Source: Flavobacteriales bacterium UBA6049 (lineage in GTDB: Bacteria; Bacteroidota; Bacteroidia; Flavobacteriales_G; Salibacteraceae). Taken from it: a stretch of DNA of 23,131 bases. The position numbers and the translations under genes were made by a program. The number at the start of each line of letters is the position of its first letter. Within the stretch, counting starts at the first letter, position 1. The notes under the pieces are model-generated. The model was not told where the DNA came from. It ran no database searches and was given only the letters and a program-made list of their open reading frames with translations. Location of the stretch: assembly GCA_002429085.1 (NCBI GenBank), contig DIYR01000071.1, forward strand, positions 1 through 23,131, given 5' to 3'. Below, one piece after another: positions 9,641 to 16,855 of the stretch.

Positions 9641-9647
9641 ACCTCCT
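9641..9647 (-). promoter_or_regulatory. Strong Shine-Dalgarno site for the permease/M1 gene
   Basis: On the minus strand the 12-base gap after the ATPase stop reads AGGAGGT, with its AGGAGG core five bases before the ATG at 9636. A near-perfect Shine-Dalgarno sequence is unusual in this window, where most starts have none. It fixes the start codon and suggests efficient independent initiation of the large second gene. Confidence 0.8.
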
Positions 9648-9648
9648 A

Positions 9649-10527
9649 TTATGCGTTTACCTCATCAATTTTGGTGAAGAATACATCTTCTAGGCTAGGT
9701 GAAACTTGCTCAAATCCTTCGCCTGGGTGATGCTCAGACAATATGTGTATCTGAGGGTTTCCTGCCACCATTTTATCTGAAATCACTTTGTAATTCTGCT
9801 GATAGGTATCTAGCTCTTGACGTTTAATTGATTTCTGCCAAACCATGCCTTTAAGGTCTTCTAATACCGCATCTGGAGTTCCTTTGTAAACGATTTGACC
9901 TTTATTCATAATAGCCATATCTACACATAGTTCGCGAACATCATCCACAATATGCGTAGAGAGAATAACAATTACTTCTTCGCCTACTGCTGCTAAAAGG
10001 TTATGGAAACGATTTCGTTCTCCTGGATCTAAACCTGCAGTTGGTTCATCAACGATAATTAGTTTAGGGTTTCCTATTAATGCTTGTGCAATCCCTACAC
10101 GTTGTTTCATACCTCCAGAAAAGCCTTTTACACTCTTATTGCGTTTCTCGTATAAGTTTACTTTTTGCAATAAGTAGTGTACCAACTCTTTGCGCTCACC
10201 TTTATTCTGAATGCCTTTTAATACTGCCACATGATCTAGTAGCTGCTCTGCAGTGATGCGCGGATATACACCAAACTCTTGTGGTAAATAACCCAACACT
10301 TTTCTCAAGGCCACAGGATCTGCCATTACATCAATATCGTCTAGAAAAATAGATCCAGCATCTGCATCTTGTAGAGTTGCTACAGTGCGCATAAATGAAG
10401 ATTTACCTGCACCATTTGGACCAAGTAAACCAAACATTCCATTACTTATTTCTAGTGATACGTTATTTAATGCCTTTACACCATTTGCATATTCTTTCGA
10501 GAGATTCTCGACTTTTAATGTAGCCAT
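9649..10527 (-). CDS. ABC transporter ATP-binding protein
   Basis: This is a 292-residue nucleotide-binding subunit. Walker A GPNGAGKS is at 36-43, the Q-loop LPQEFG at 81-86, and the ABC signature FSGGMKQR at 136-143. Walker B LIIVDE is at 156-161 followed by the D-loop AGLD, and the H-loop His is at 192. The C-terminal 80 residues form the extension typical of DrrA/CcmA-like exporters that pair with ABC-2 permeases. It lies directly upstream of the permease/M1 fusion with a 12-base gap, so the two presumably form the exporter: ATP hydrolysis in the cytoplasm drives the fused permease. It is the first gene of the operon, behind a candidate promoter at 10559-10566. The substrate is unknown. 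Confidence 0.97.
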   Translation of the reverse strand: MATLKVENLSKEYANGVKALNNVSLEISNGMFGLLGPNGAGKSSFMRTVATLQDADAGSIFLDDIDVMADPVALRKVLGYLPQEFGVYPRITAEQLLDHVAVLKGIQNKGERKELVHYLLQKVNLYEKRNKSVKGFSGGMKQRVGIAQALIGNPKLIIVDEPTAGLDPGERNRFHNLLAAVGEEVIVILSTHIVDDVRELCVDMAIMNKGQIVYKGTPDAVLEDLKGMVWQKSIKRQELDTYQQNYKVISDKMVAGNPQIHILSEHHPGEGFEQVSPSLEDVFFTKIDEVNA

Positions 10528-10558
10528 GAGCTTAGTCTATTAGATTTATGTAGATGAT

Positions 10559-10594
10559 CAAATGTAAGGATAGAAGGTTCCCCACCTATTCAAA
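10559..10594 (-). promoter_or_regulatory. Candidate promoter of the ABC/M1/DUF6155 operon
   Basis: On the minus strand TACATTTG (10566 to 10559) matches the Bacteroidota -7 consensus TAnnTTTG exactly. A TTTG lies 24 bases upstream of it (10594 to 10591), slightly further than the usual -33 spacing. Transcription would begin about 25 bases before the ATPase ATG at 10527. Confidence 0.45.
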
Positions 10595-10646
10595 TCCAAT
10601 CGACTGGGCATATTAGTTTATAAACGGTCTAAATAACGTGATAACG

Positions 10647-11297
10647 CTATTTTACTTTCGGCAAACCTATGTGATACTTGACTGCTACAACTCGTATGGC
10701 AAGAACTAAACCAATGGTAATAATGGTACTGATGTTGGTTGGTAATGATGTATATGACAGTCCTAAGTAACTAATAGCTCCGAGCAAGGCTGCTGAAGCA
10801 TAAATTTCTTCTCGAAATATTAAAGGGGTTTCTTGGCATAAGACATCACGAATTACACCTCCCATTGTTCCGCTAATCATACCCAGAAAAACCGCATACA
10901 TTGGATCTATACCTTGTTGTAAGCCAATTTCTAGACCTGCTATAGAAAACACGGCTAGCCCTGTTGCGTCAAACACAAAGAAAGCTTTTCTTAAGGGTTG
11001 TAACTTCTTTTGGAAAACGAAAGCTATGGCCGCTCCAAGAGATATAATGAGCAAGTACCAACGATTCGATAACCAAGAGACTGGCTCTATGCCAATCAAG
11101 ATATCGCGTACCGTACCTCCACCTAAAGCTGTCACGAAAGCCACAATACCAATTCCCATTAAGTCGAACTTTTTGTTGGCCGCAGTTAAAGCTCCACTAA
11201 TAGCAAACACTAAGGTTCCTAAATATTCTAGTACTTGAACATAAATCACTAGGCAAAGAAAAGCAACAAGATGAAAAGATCTCCGTCTAAGTCGCAA
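10647..11297 (-). CDS. TRIC/UPF0126 family membrane channel protein (YicG-like)
   Basis: This is a 216-residue, strongly hydrophobic protein with about seven membrane segments. It shows the internal duplication of the UPF0126/TRIC family: the first glycine motif is GGGTVRD (59-65) and the second GGVIRD (146-151). The helix LVFAISGALTAANKK near 29-43 is typical of the first repeat. Bacterial members related to YicG are trimeric cation (K+) channels; some neighbours in the family have been linked to glycine uptake. The N-terminal MRLRRRSFHLVAFLCL is longer than usual. A GTG at 11249 would give a 200-residue protein closer to the family norm, so the start is uncertain. It lies 119 bases upstream of the ABC operon, with a separate candidate promoter between them. 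Confidence 0.93.
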   Translation of the reverse strand: MRLRRRSFHLVAFLCLVIYVQVLEYLGTLVFAISGALTAANKKFDLMGIGIVAFVTALGGGTVRDILIGIEPVSWLSNRWYLLIISLGAAIAFVFQKKLQPLRKAFFVFDATGLAVFSIAGLEIGLQQGIDPMYAVFLGMISGTMGGVIRDVLCQETPLIFREEIYASAALLGAISYLGLSYTSLPTNISTIITIGLVLAIRVVAVKYHIGLPKVK

Positions 11298-11576
11298 TAC
11301 AGAAGAGATTCAAGGTACGATCGAAACAATATAAGATAACACATAACGACTCTCAACTTAAACTAAGAGATTTATGCCACAATGCTCAACTTCGTTTATC
11401 AACGAAAGTCAATAGCCATTTGCAAGCAAAACAACAAAAGAACTTTCACTCTAAAAATTAAGTTCTGAGGTTCAGATGACAACATCTGTTTTTTTCGATT
11501 ATTGAGTGAATCAAAAAGACTTATTTAAGAAATAATTATTGAAAACCTTGTTAACCCACATTTCACTCGATTCATT
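11298..11576. other. Intergenic region between divergent TRIC and methyltransferase genes
   Basis: I see no coding frame here. It holds a small palindromic hairpin (TTCGTT/AACGAA, 11391-11406) and a terminator-like hairpin at 11473-11495 in plus orientation. I found no convincing -7 box for either flanking gene. Confidence 0.5.
11473..11495 (+). terminator. Rho-independent terminator-like hairpin upstream of methyltransferase
   Basis: CAGATG (11473-11478) pairs perfectly with CATCTG (11483-11488) around an ACAA loop. Seven T residues follow at 11489-11495. It points along the plus strand but no plus-strand gene ends before it. It may therefore end a small RNA, act as an attenuator in the methyltransferase leader, or be a remnant of a lost gene. 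Confidence 0.55.
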
Positions 11577-12335
11577 ATGATTTTACAATTCATCACTAAA
11601 CAAAAGAAATTAGCTAAGGGTTTTTTTTTCACTTATATTATTAAAAAAGGTAGCTCTTACAACGATAGAGAATTTTGGGATAGTTCTTTCTATGTAGATG
11701 GTGTAAGTGATAGCAAAACTCTATCTCCTATCAAGAGTTCTCTATCTTCTCAATATCACTATTCCTCAGTTGAATTGATAATCCTAAGAACTGTTTTCAA
11801 TAATAAAATAGACCTAGAAGGTAAATCACTAATTGATTTAGGGTCTGGATCAGGTCACTGGATACAATTCTATCATTCTGTTGGGGTTAAGTACATCACA
11901 GGAATCGATGTATCAAAAACAAGTATAGATTTTCTAAGAAAAAAGTATAGCAATGAGTCAACTTTAGTATTTCATCATGGTAAAGCATTGGAATGTTTAA
12001 GAAAAATCGATACTACTGTTGACTTTGTAAATGCAATTGGTGTAATGTTCCACATAGTGGATGACACTGAATGGAGAGAAACTATTCAAATGATATCTGA
12101 AAGATTAAATAAGGGAGGTATTTTTATTGTTGGAGGTCACTTTGGACATATTAATGGCCTAAATGTTCAGTTTGATAAACACAACAAAATAAATAAACGA
12201 CTTCGCAGTAAATATAACTGGATTAAGACTCTTAAAAAATCAGGTTTTTCTAAAGTCAATATTATTAGTAATCCAGCATATTTGCATATTAATGATACAA
12301 TGCCTGAAAACAATATAATTATTGCTACAAAGTAG
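11577..12335 (+). CDS. Class I SAM-dependent methyltransferase
   Basis: The protein has 252 residues. The Rossmann-fold motif I is DLGSGSGHW (87-95), followed by the acidic residue D111 in ITGIDVSKTSI that would hold the SAM ribose. NAIGVMFHIVDD (152-163) matches the motif IV region and LNKGGIFIVGG (177-187) the following strand. There is no membrane segment. The substrate is unknown; the architecture suits small-molecule, lipid or sugar methylation rather than DNA methylation, since no DPPY or PC motif is present. It is clearly AT-richer and more Lys/Asn/Ile-rich than the genes to its left. It stands alone next to the phage-type cluster, which suggests acquisition by transfer. It faces the tail cluster convergently. 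Confidence 0.87.
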   Translation: MILQFITKQKKLAKGFFFTYIIKKGSSYNDREFWDSSFYVDGVSDSKTLSPIKSSLSSQYHYSSVELIILRTVFNNKIDLEGKSLIDLGSGSGHWIQFYHSVGVKYITGIDVSKTSIDFLRKKYSNESTLVFHHGKALECLRKIDTTVDFVNAIGVMFHIVDDTEWRETIQMISERLNKGGIFIVGGHFGHINGLNVQFDKHNKINKRLRSKYNWIKTLKKSGFSKVNIISNPAYLHINDTMPENNIIIATK

Positions 12336-12610
12336 TATCATGTAAGAGGTTCATTGGTTCGGTTAGATACAATTCGATTAGCAACTATGTTTCTGTTAAC
12401 TTTCACTCTATTCTATCTTTCACCTCTAGATCATTAACTAATTAACGAGTTCTATCATTTGGAATTTGACTTCTTTACCAATGTGCTTCAATCTAACAAT
12501 GGAACAGTGACTAAATGAACTTTACTGCTTTAGTAATTCGGGTACAATAAAATTGTTGTTAGTCCAAACCGAATATCTGAACTAACAACAATAACTTAAA
12601 ATTTATGACT
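12336..12610. other. Convergent intergenic region between methyltransferase and tail cluster
   Basis: No coding frame is visible. The right third contains the long inverted repeat that ends the tail cluster (12552-12592), with an interleaved shorter repeat at 12536-12574. I see nothing recognisable in the left part and no tRNA fragment or evident attachment-site repeat. Confidence 0.5.
12552..12592 (-). terminator. Terminator of the tail-protein cluster (12-bp perfect inverted repeat)
   Basis: ATTGTTGTTAGT (12552-12563) pairs perfectly with ACTAACAACAAT (12581-12592) around a 17-base loop. On the minus strand the stem is followed by TTTATTG. It lies 18 bases past the stop of the last cluster gene, as expected for its terminator. 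Confidence 0.6.
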
Positions 12611-13588
12611 CTAGTTTTCTGCTAAATATGTCATGTTGATATAGTACGTTTTATTTGTTGGAATAATGTCACTTTCAATTACTCCTAAACTACTAACCGA
12701 CATGTTTAAAACAGTTCCATCTTCTGCACTAAGCAATGTACAAGTTGTACTTGCAAATGGTCTGTAACCTGCTGGTAATGTTCTAATGTACTTATTGTTT
12801 TGGTAGCTCACAGGACTCTCTTTAATCGTCAGTTTACCCACAATATTCACAACGTTCTGACTGTTTCTTACTGCATAGCCCTCATCTAATGCCCAAACTT
12901 GACTTACTTGAGTTGGTAAACTTGGTTGCTGCCCTACAGACAATTCAGGCTCATTACTTCTACTCTCTGCTGTAGATCTCGAAGTACTAGAAGATGAAAC
13001 TTCTGATACACTAAGTGAGGGCGGATCTGCATTTCTAATGGCATCAATAATATCCGAATAGCTTGGATCTTGAGAAAGCCAAGCTTCTCGAGTTCCTATT
13101 GAATATTTACCACTGCTAAAGTTATACCTTGCTACTGGCGTAACAACTCTAGGGCGTATCAAATCAGCCAATTTTGCCTCATATCTTTCTAAATCTGTAA
13201 GTGGAATGGCATCTGTTGCTACGGTAGTACCAACATCTCCAGTTATTTTACCCTGTCTAACGGTAAAAACATTAATGGTTTGACCGCTTTGTGTATACCT
13301 TGTTCCAGCGGAATCGCTAGATTCTTCTACTTCAAAATAAAAATCATTTAAGTTTACCTTTCCTGCGCTCAACTGTGTTGCTGGTACACGTAACACTTCG
13401 CCATTGTAAAACACGAAACCACTTGAAATAATATTGCCACTTTGAAGTTCAACTCCACTGAGAATACAATTACCTACGGTAGAGCCCATTCCTTCCAGTG
13501 CTTCTCTGTAAGCTTCTTGAATAAAATCTGTGTCATCCCACACAAAATCCCATCCTCCTAGTTTGTTTTTTGTATCTAACTTGTTCAT
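12611..13588 (-). CDS. Phage tail fibre/adaptor-like protein with Ser-rich linker
   Basis: The protein has 325 residues. The N-terminal LGGWDFVWDDTDFIQEAYREAL resembles the opening of tail-associated proteins that follow the baseplate J-like gene in Bacteroidota prophages; I infer baseplate attachment. A beta-rich segment (40-150) follows. A Ser-rich, low-complexity linker covers about 191-226. The C-terminal 90 residues (LPAGYRPFAS near 265, TYYINMTYL at the end) look like a small beta-structured fibre tip of the kind seen in phage tail fibres. It is the last gene of the cluster. Its ATG overlaps the previous stop by one base (TAATG), implying translational coupling. The exact function is inferred, and I recognise no enzymatic motif. 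Confidence 0.6.
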   Translation of the reverse strand: MNKLDTKNKLGGWDFVWDDTDFIQEAYREALEGMGSTVGNCILSGVELQSGNIISSGFVFYNGEVLRVPATQLSAGKVNLNDFYFEVEESSDSAGTRYTQSGQTINVFTVRQGKITGDVGTTVATDAIPLTDLERYEAKLADLIRPRVVTPVARYNFSSGKYSIGTREAWLSQDPSYSDIIDAIRNADPPSLSVSEVSSSSTSRSTAESRSNEPELSVGQQPSLPTQVSQVWALDEGYAVRNSQNVVNIVGKLTIKESPVSYQNNKYIRTLPAGYRPFASTTCTLLSAEDGTVLNMSVSSLGVIESDIIPTNKTYYINMTYLAEN

Positions 13589-14241
13589 TACACTGCATCT
13601 TTATACGGTTCGACTATATATTGCTTTCCAACCTTTAAATAAAACGATATTTCTTCTCTAATTTCTTTCTCTAAACTCACTCTCTTTTTCTGCTCCAATT
13701 CATGATCTGTATCATAATACATTGACGATGGTATTCTTACTGTAAAATGATTCACTACATCGTACTCTCTTTGATAGAATGTTGCGTTTCTAATAACTGA
13801 TAATGAAGGTGTCAAACTTTGGTTATCTTCATCATCATTATTCGGTTGAGTTATTTCGTAATTGCTGTAAACAGTTAACCCTGGAGCTCTCTCAATCTGA
13901 TAGTACACCGTATTTGCAGGCAAAAACACATCATTATCAATGCTGATAATGAATTTATCAGCAATTAAAGACTCTCTAGTGGGTATACTATACCTAACTA
14001 TTTCACCTGAACTATTAACTCCTTTTAAATCGTACAAATGATTTAGATAATGTTCTAACAATATGATTTGATCTGTGAAGTTTAGTTTCCATTGCCAAAA
14101 GGTTCTATTCTCTGAAAAACCTGTAAAAATCAGATCTAGTGGCTTCACAAGGGTGGTAATAAATGCTCTAAACTTAGGTTTAGCAAATAGTATTTTATGA
14201 GCAAAGCTTTTAATGACTTGCCTTGAATTCCAACCAATCAT
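13588..14241 (-). CDS. Bacteroidota phage tail-associated protein, function unknown
   Basis: The protein has 217 residues and is soluble. The pattern is hydrophobic LVKPLDLIFTGF, then LEHYLNHLYD, then a beta-rich C-terminal half. It is like the medium-length proteins found just after the J-like gene in Bacteroidota prophages, where the family is associated with the tail or baseplate but lacks a defined role. An acidic loop (NNDDEDN, about 134-140) interrupts the C-terminal part. Both ends are TAATG junctions, with the J-like gene upstream and the fibre/adaptor gene downstream, so it is almost certainly made in step with them. A baseplate-to-fibre connector is the most likely job, by position only. 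Confidence 0.6.
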   Translation of the reverse strand: MIGWNSRQVIKSFAHKILFAKPKFRAFITTLVKPLDLIFTGFSENRTFWQWKLNFTDQIILLEHYLNHLYDLKGVNSSGEIVRYSIPTRESLIADKFIISIDNDVFLPANTVYYQIERAPGLTVYSNYEITQPNNDDEDNQSLTPSLSVIRNATFYQREYDVVNHFTVRIPSSMYYDTDHELEQKKRVSLEKEIREEISFYLKVGKQYIVEPYKDAV

Positions 14242-15095
14242 TATTTATATTCTATTTCTAAGTTATCTGGATCTAAATCTAATTTCATGTATCCTGCAAA
14301 TGAGTCGTAGAATCCTGTGGTGATTAAAGCATAGTCTAACGAACCATATCTTGCTCTAACCTCATCTAAATCTACTGCTTGAACTCCTTGTGCAGCTTGA
14401 ATAGCATCTACTAATTGATCGCTCCAAAATCTTCCGTTAAATGGTAATAACTGAAGGTAGTTATCAATGGCATTCTCTACTGGTTTACCGTTACCAGAGC
14501 GTAAGGTTCCATCTCTATTTAACACTAATGGATCTCTGTAGATTGTCAATTTCACTTTTAAATCGTCTGCGATTGCGCTTACTACGTTTAAATCTGTTCC
14601 AACAGGTCTAAGAAGTCTCCAATATTCGATTAATGCATTTTGTTCTTCATCTGATAAAGGTTCTAGGCTTCCTACCTCACCTTTAGCCACTTTAATAAGT
14701 GCTCGGCCTCTTTGAGTTAATACTGCACATTGCTTTACCAATCGCTTGGACTCGTCAATTTGCTCATAATCATAACGATCACCAACCCACTTCAACTCAT
14801 CGCCATACTGAAACTTCAAGGTCATATCTCTTACCCACCTGTCTGTTTGTGGAACAGCTGTATCTGCGATTAACTGCACTTCTTTTCGGTGAGTGTCAAA
14901 TATGGTTTCGAGTGTATGAATAGCATACGCTACTCCATATATTAGTTGACGACCAATGTCTAGTTTACTTGAGTTTTCAACTGTTTCTCTAAAAGTTCCG
15001 AAGTCTTCGGGAACTTTCACCAATCCTCTTAGGATAGAGTATCCGTTAATCTCATTAACAATACTTTCATAGATTTCTTCTATACTTCTTGCCAT
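14241..15095 (-). CDS. Baseplate J-like (gp47-type) protein, short form
   Basis: The protein has 284 residues. The N-terminal helical part (1-100) ends in FQYGDELKWVG. A beta-rich middle carries RLVKQCAVLTQRGRALIKVAK (118-138) and EPLSDEEQNAL (145-155). The C-terminal part has the alternating pattern of baseplate J/gp47 proteins: GTDLNVVSAIADDLKVKLTIY (166-186), AIDNYLQLLPFNGRF (209-223), LVDAIQAAQGVQAVDL (228-243). Bacteroidota prophages carry this short form; Mu gp47 is near 360 residues and contractile-injection homologues are much longer. In contractile tails such proteins form the baseplate wedge that holds the fibres. It starts the coupled trio of genes after a 128-base gap with inverted repeats. 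No frameshift is seen. Confidence 0.75.
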   Translation of the reverse strand: MARSIEEIYESIVNEINGYSILRGLVKVPEDFGTFRETVENSSKLDIGRQLIYGVAYAIHTLETIFDTHRKEVQLIADTAVPQTDRWVRDMTLKFQYGDELKWVGDRYDYEQIDESKRLVKQCAVLTQRGRALIKVAKGEVGSLEPLSDEEQNALIEYWRLLRPVGTDLNVVSAIADDLKVKLTIYRDPLVLNRDGTLRSGNGKPVENAIDNYLQLLPFNGRFWSDQLVDAIQAAQGVQAVDLDEVRARYGSLDYALITTGFYDSFAGYMKLDLDPDNLEIEYK

Positions 15096-15223
15096 TACTT
15101 ATTGATTTACTTGTTACAAATGCTTGTTATTAATTGTAACACCCGGCTATGTAAAATTTGACATAGCAATTCCTGTCGATAAGAAATCGATGAGAAATAG
15201 GTGCGTGATTGTTTATTACTTTT
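15096..15223 (-). promoter_or_regulatory. Gap with three consecutive inverted repeats before the J-like gene
   Basis: Three small hairpins occur in a row: TGTTACAA/TTGTAACA (15112-15141, 14-base loop), GCTATGT/ACATAGC (15146-15167, 8-base loop) and TCGAT/ATCGA (15176-15190). None is followed by a T tract on the minus strand, so they do not look like simple terminators. I found no exact TAnnTTTG box. They could be an mRNA-processing, stability or translational control region separating fibre genes from baseplate genes. Confidence 0.4.
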
Positions 15224-16855
15224 TTATACCAATTTTTTAGCCTCTGAAGGAGTTATATAACGCGGTAATAATAAGATTGATTGATATCGCATTACGTTAT
15301 CATAGTCTGTTGAGCCATTCAACAATAGTTCATTTAAATTCTTCCAATTAGACTGTATTACAGAAGAGGTAATTGTGTCTCCTGATGTATTTAACGAATA
15401 CTCATAAAAACGATTTCCATCATACGTAAGAGTTTTACGCCCAGTAAAAGCAAGATCTGCTGTTAACTGATTCGCATTTTCACCGCTCAACCCCCATGTT
15501 TTTAGACTTAACTGTCCATTCTCTTGAATGGCATTAACGGCAAATAGATTATCTCCACTGGAATTTCTAGCAATAATGCTATCATCACCTAGTACGGTTC
15601 CTCCGTTAGAGTTTGGCGCATTCAAAACAATTGTAAACTCCTCTGAATTGAGGTATGCCTTGATTCCTGCCAACGTTAATGAATCGGCTGACCTAGAACG
15701 AATAGAACCATTAGTAGGGATGTAAGATGTAGCACTTATTCCATCTTCATCATTTATCATACAAATTTCTACTCCACTCACACCGTCTACAGTAGTTAAA
15801 TGTGCCTCGCCAATGGTGTTGTAAATTGAAAATACTACAACTGAAACCGTGTATTGCGTGTAAGTACAGTAGTATACTCCATTTCCTACATGCTTAATTG
15901 TGGCATTTAATACTGATGCATCATTACTACTAGGATTATGAGCGTTTACAGGTTTTCTTACCGTACCTTCTTCTAAATCAAATATGGCATTATAGGCAAC
16001 AGAAGATCTCCCAACTTCTACATATCTAAACCCAGCAGATTTAGCATAAAAACTTACTGTAGCAATAGTTTCTGAACCCCTATTACTTTCATACCTAATC
16101 CAATTTGTATCTGCACTGACGTTGGTGGGACTTATCTTTTGAAACTGTTTTCCTAAGTATACTCCACCATCAGAAACACTTATATTGTGTTTAGTATAGT
16201 TACTTACGCTTAAATCTTCTGAGTGCTTGTTATAGTTAGTGCTTCCTCTTTCAATTAGTAGTTCAGGAATACCGTTAATCCAGTCTATTCTAGGTTCATT
16301 TTCAACGGCTGTTTGTAAGCGGTTGTCTTTGCCAACATATGTAGCCTCACTGCTTCTAGAAAAACTAGCTGGTATAGATGATAAATTTTCGTCTTTAAAA
16401 TTCAACGTTCCTTGTTCAACACCTTCCTCTGCTAATCCTTTAGCGCTAAATGCTGCACTATAATTTGCTTGAGCAAAATATGAGATGGAATCGTCAAAAT
16501 AATCGCTATAATCAATTCTTCCTTTTGTATGCTTTAACCATCGGTATTCAAATTCATCTCTTGAGCTTCCTACCATCATATTGCTTGCTCTATTTGCGTA
16601 ATCAGAAGAATTAAACAACACCTGATCAGTTCCTATTACTAGCTCATTCAGATCGTAGTTTTTAGTTGGATCAATTCCTTTAGCTCGAATGGCAGGACAA
16701 TCTGGCAAATTGATTTTACTGCCAATAATTGATTTAGCATCAGAACTATCGTTTGCATTGGGCAATCTTCTAGTATAACGAAAACCCGGAATTTTTCTTG
16801 ATTGCACTCCTGCATCTGATACTGGATAGTGCGTATAAAACTTAATTTTAGACAT
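15224..16855 (-). CDS. Phage spike/tail-fibre protein with spike-fibre and LamG-like domains
   Basis: The protein has 543 residues with no signal peptide. Residues 1-140 form an N-terminal module ending in DYSDYF and NYSAAFSAKG. Residues about 158-392 match the domain often labelled phage head spike fibre: FSRSSEATYV (165-174), NEPRIDW (186-192), LLIERGSTNY (199-208), then near the end TSYIPTNGS and SRSADSLT (376-394). A LamG-like or beta-sandwich tail follows (EEFTIVLNAP onward). Such modules occur in virion fibres and are thought to bind glycans. It is paralogous to the partial protein at the right edge, sharing the N-terminal end, the FSRSS/PRIDW block and the IPTNGS block. Its ATG overlaps the stop of the giant fibre gene (TAATG). 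Binding to a host surface is inferred. Confidence 0.72.
   Translation of the reverse strand: MSKIKFYTHYPVSDAGVQSRKIPGFRYTRRLPNANDSSDAKSIIGSKINLPDCPAIRAKGIDPTKNYDLNELVIGTDQVLFNSSDYANRASNMMVGSSRDEFEYRWLKHTKGRIDYSDYFDDSISYFAQANYSAAFSAKGLAEEGVEQGTLNFKDENLSSIPASFSRSSEATYVGKDNRLQTAVENEPRIDWINGIPELLIERGSTNYNKHSEDLSVSNYTKHNISVSDGGVYLGKQFQKISPTNVSADTNWIRYESNRGSETIATVSFYAKSAGFRYVEVGRSSVAYNAIFDLEEGTVRKPVNAHNPSSNDASVLNATIKHVGNGVYYCTYTQYTVSVVVFSIYNTIGEAHLTTVDGVSGVEICMINDEDGISATSYIPTNGSIRSRSADSLTLAGIKAYLNSEEFTIVLNAPNSNGGTVLGDDSIIARNSSGDNLFAVNAIQENGQLSLKTWGLSGENANQLTADLAFTGRKTLTYDGNRFYEYSLNTSGDTITSSVIQSNWKNLNELLLNGSTDYDNVMRYQSILLLPRYITPSEAKKLV

Noticed and set aside
10631..10652. Imperfect hairpin AAATAACG/CGCTATTT at the end of the TRIC gene as a terminator
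   Set aside because: It overlaps the stop codon, contains a wobble pair, is AT-rich and lacks a T tract on the minus strand.
12336..12610. Phage attachment site between methyltransferase and tail cluster
   Set aside because: No tRNA fragment, integrase or direct repeat pair is visible here.
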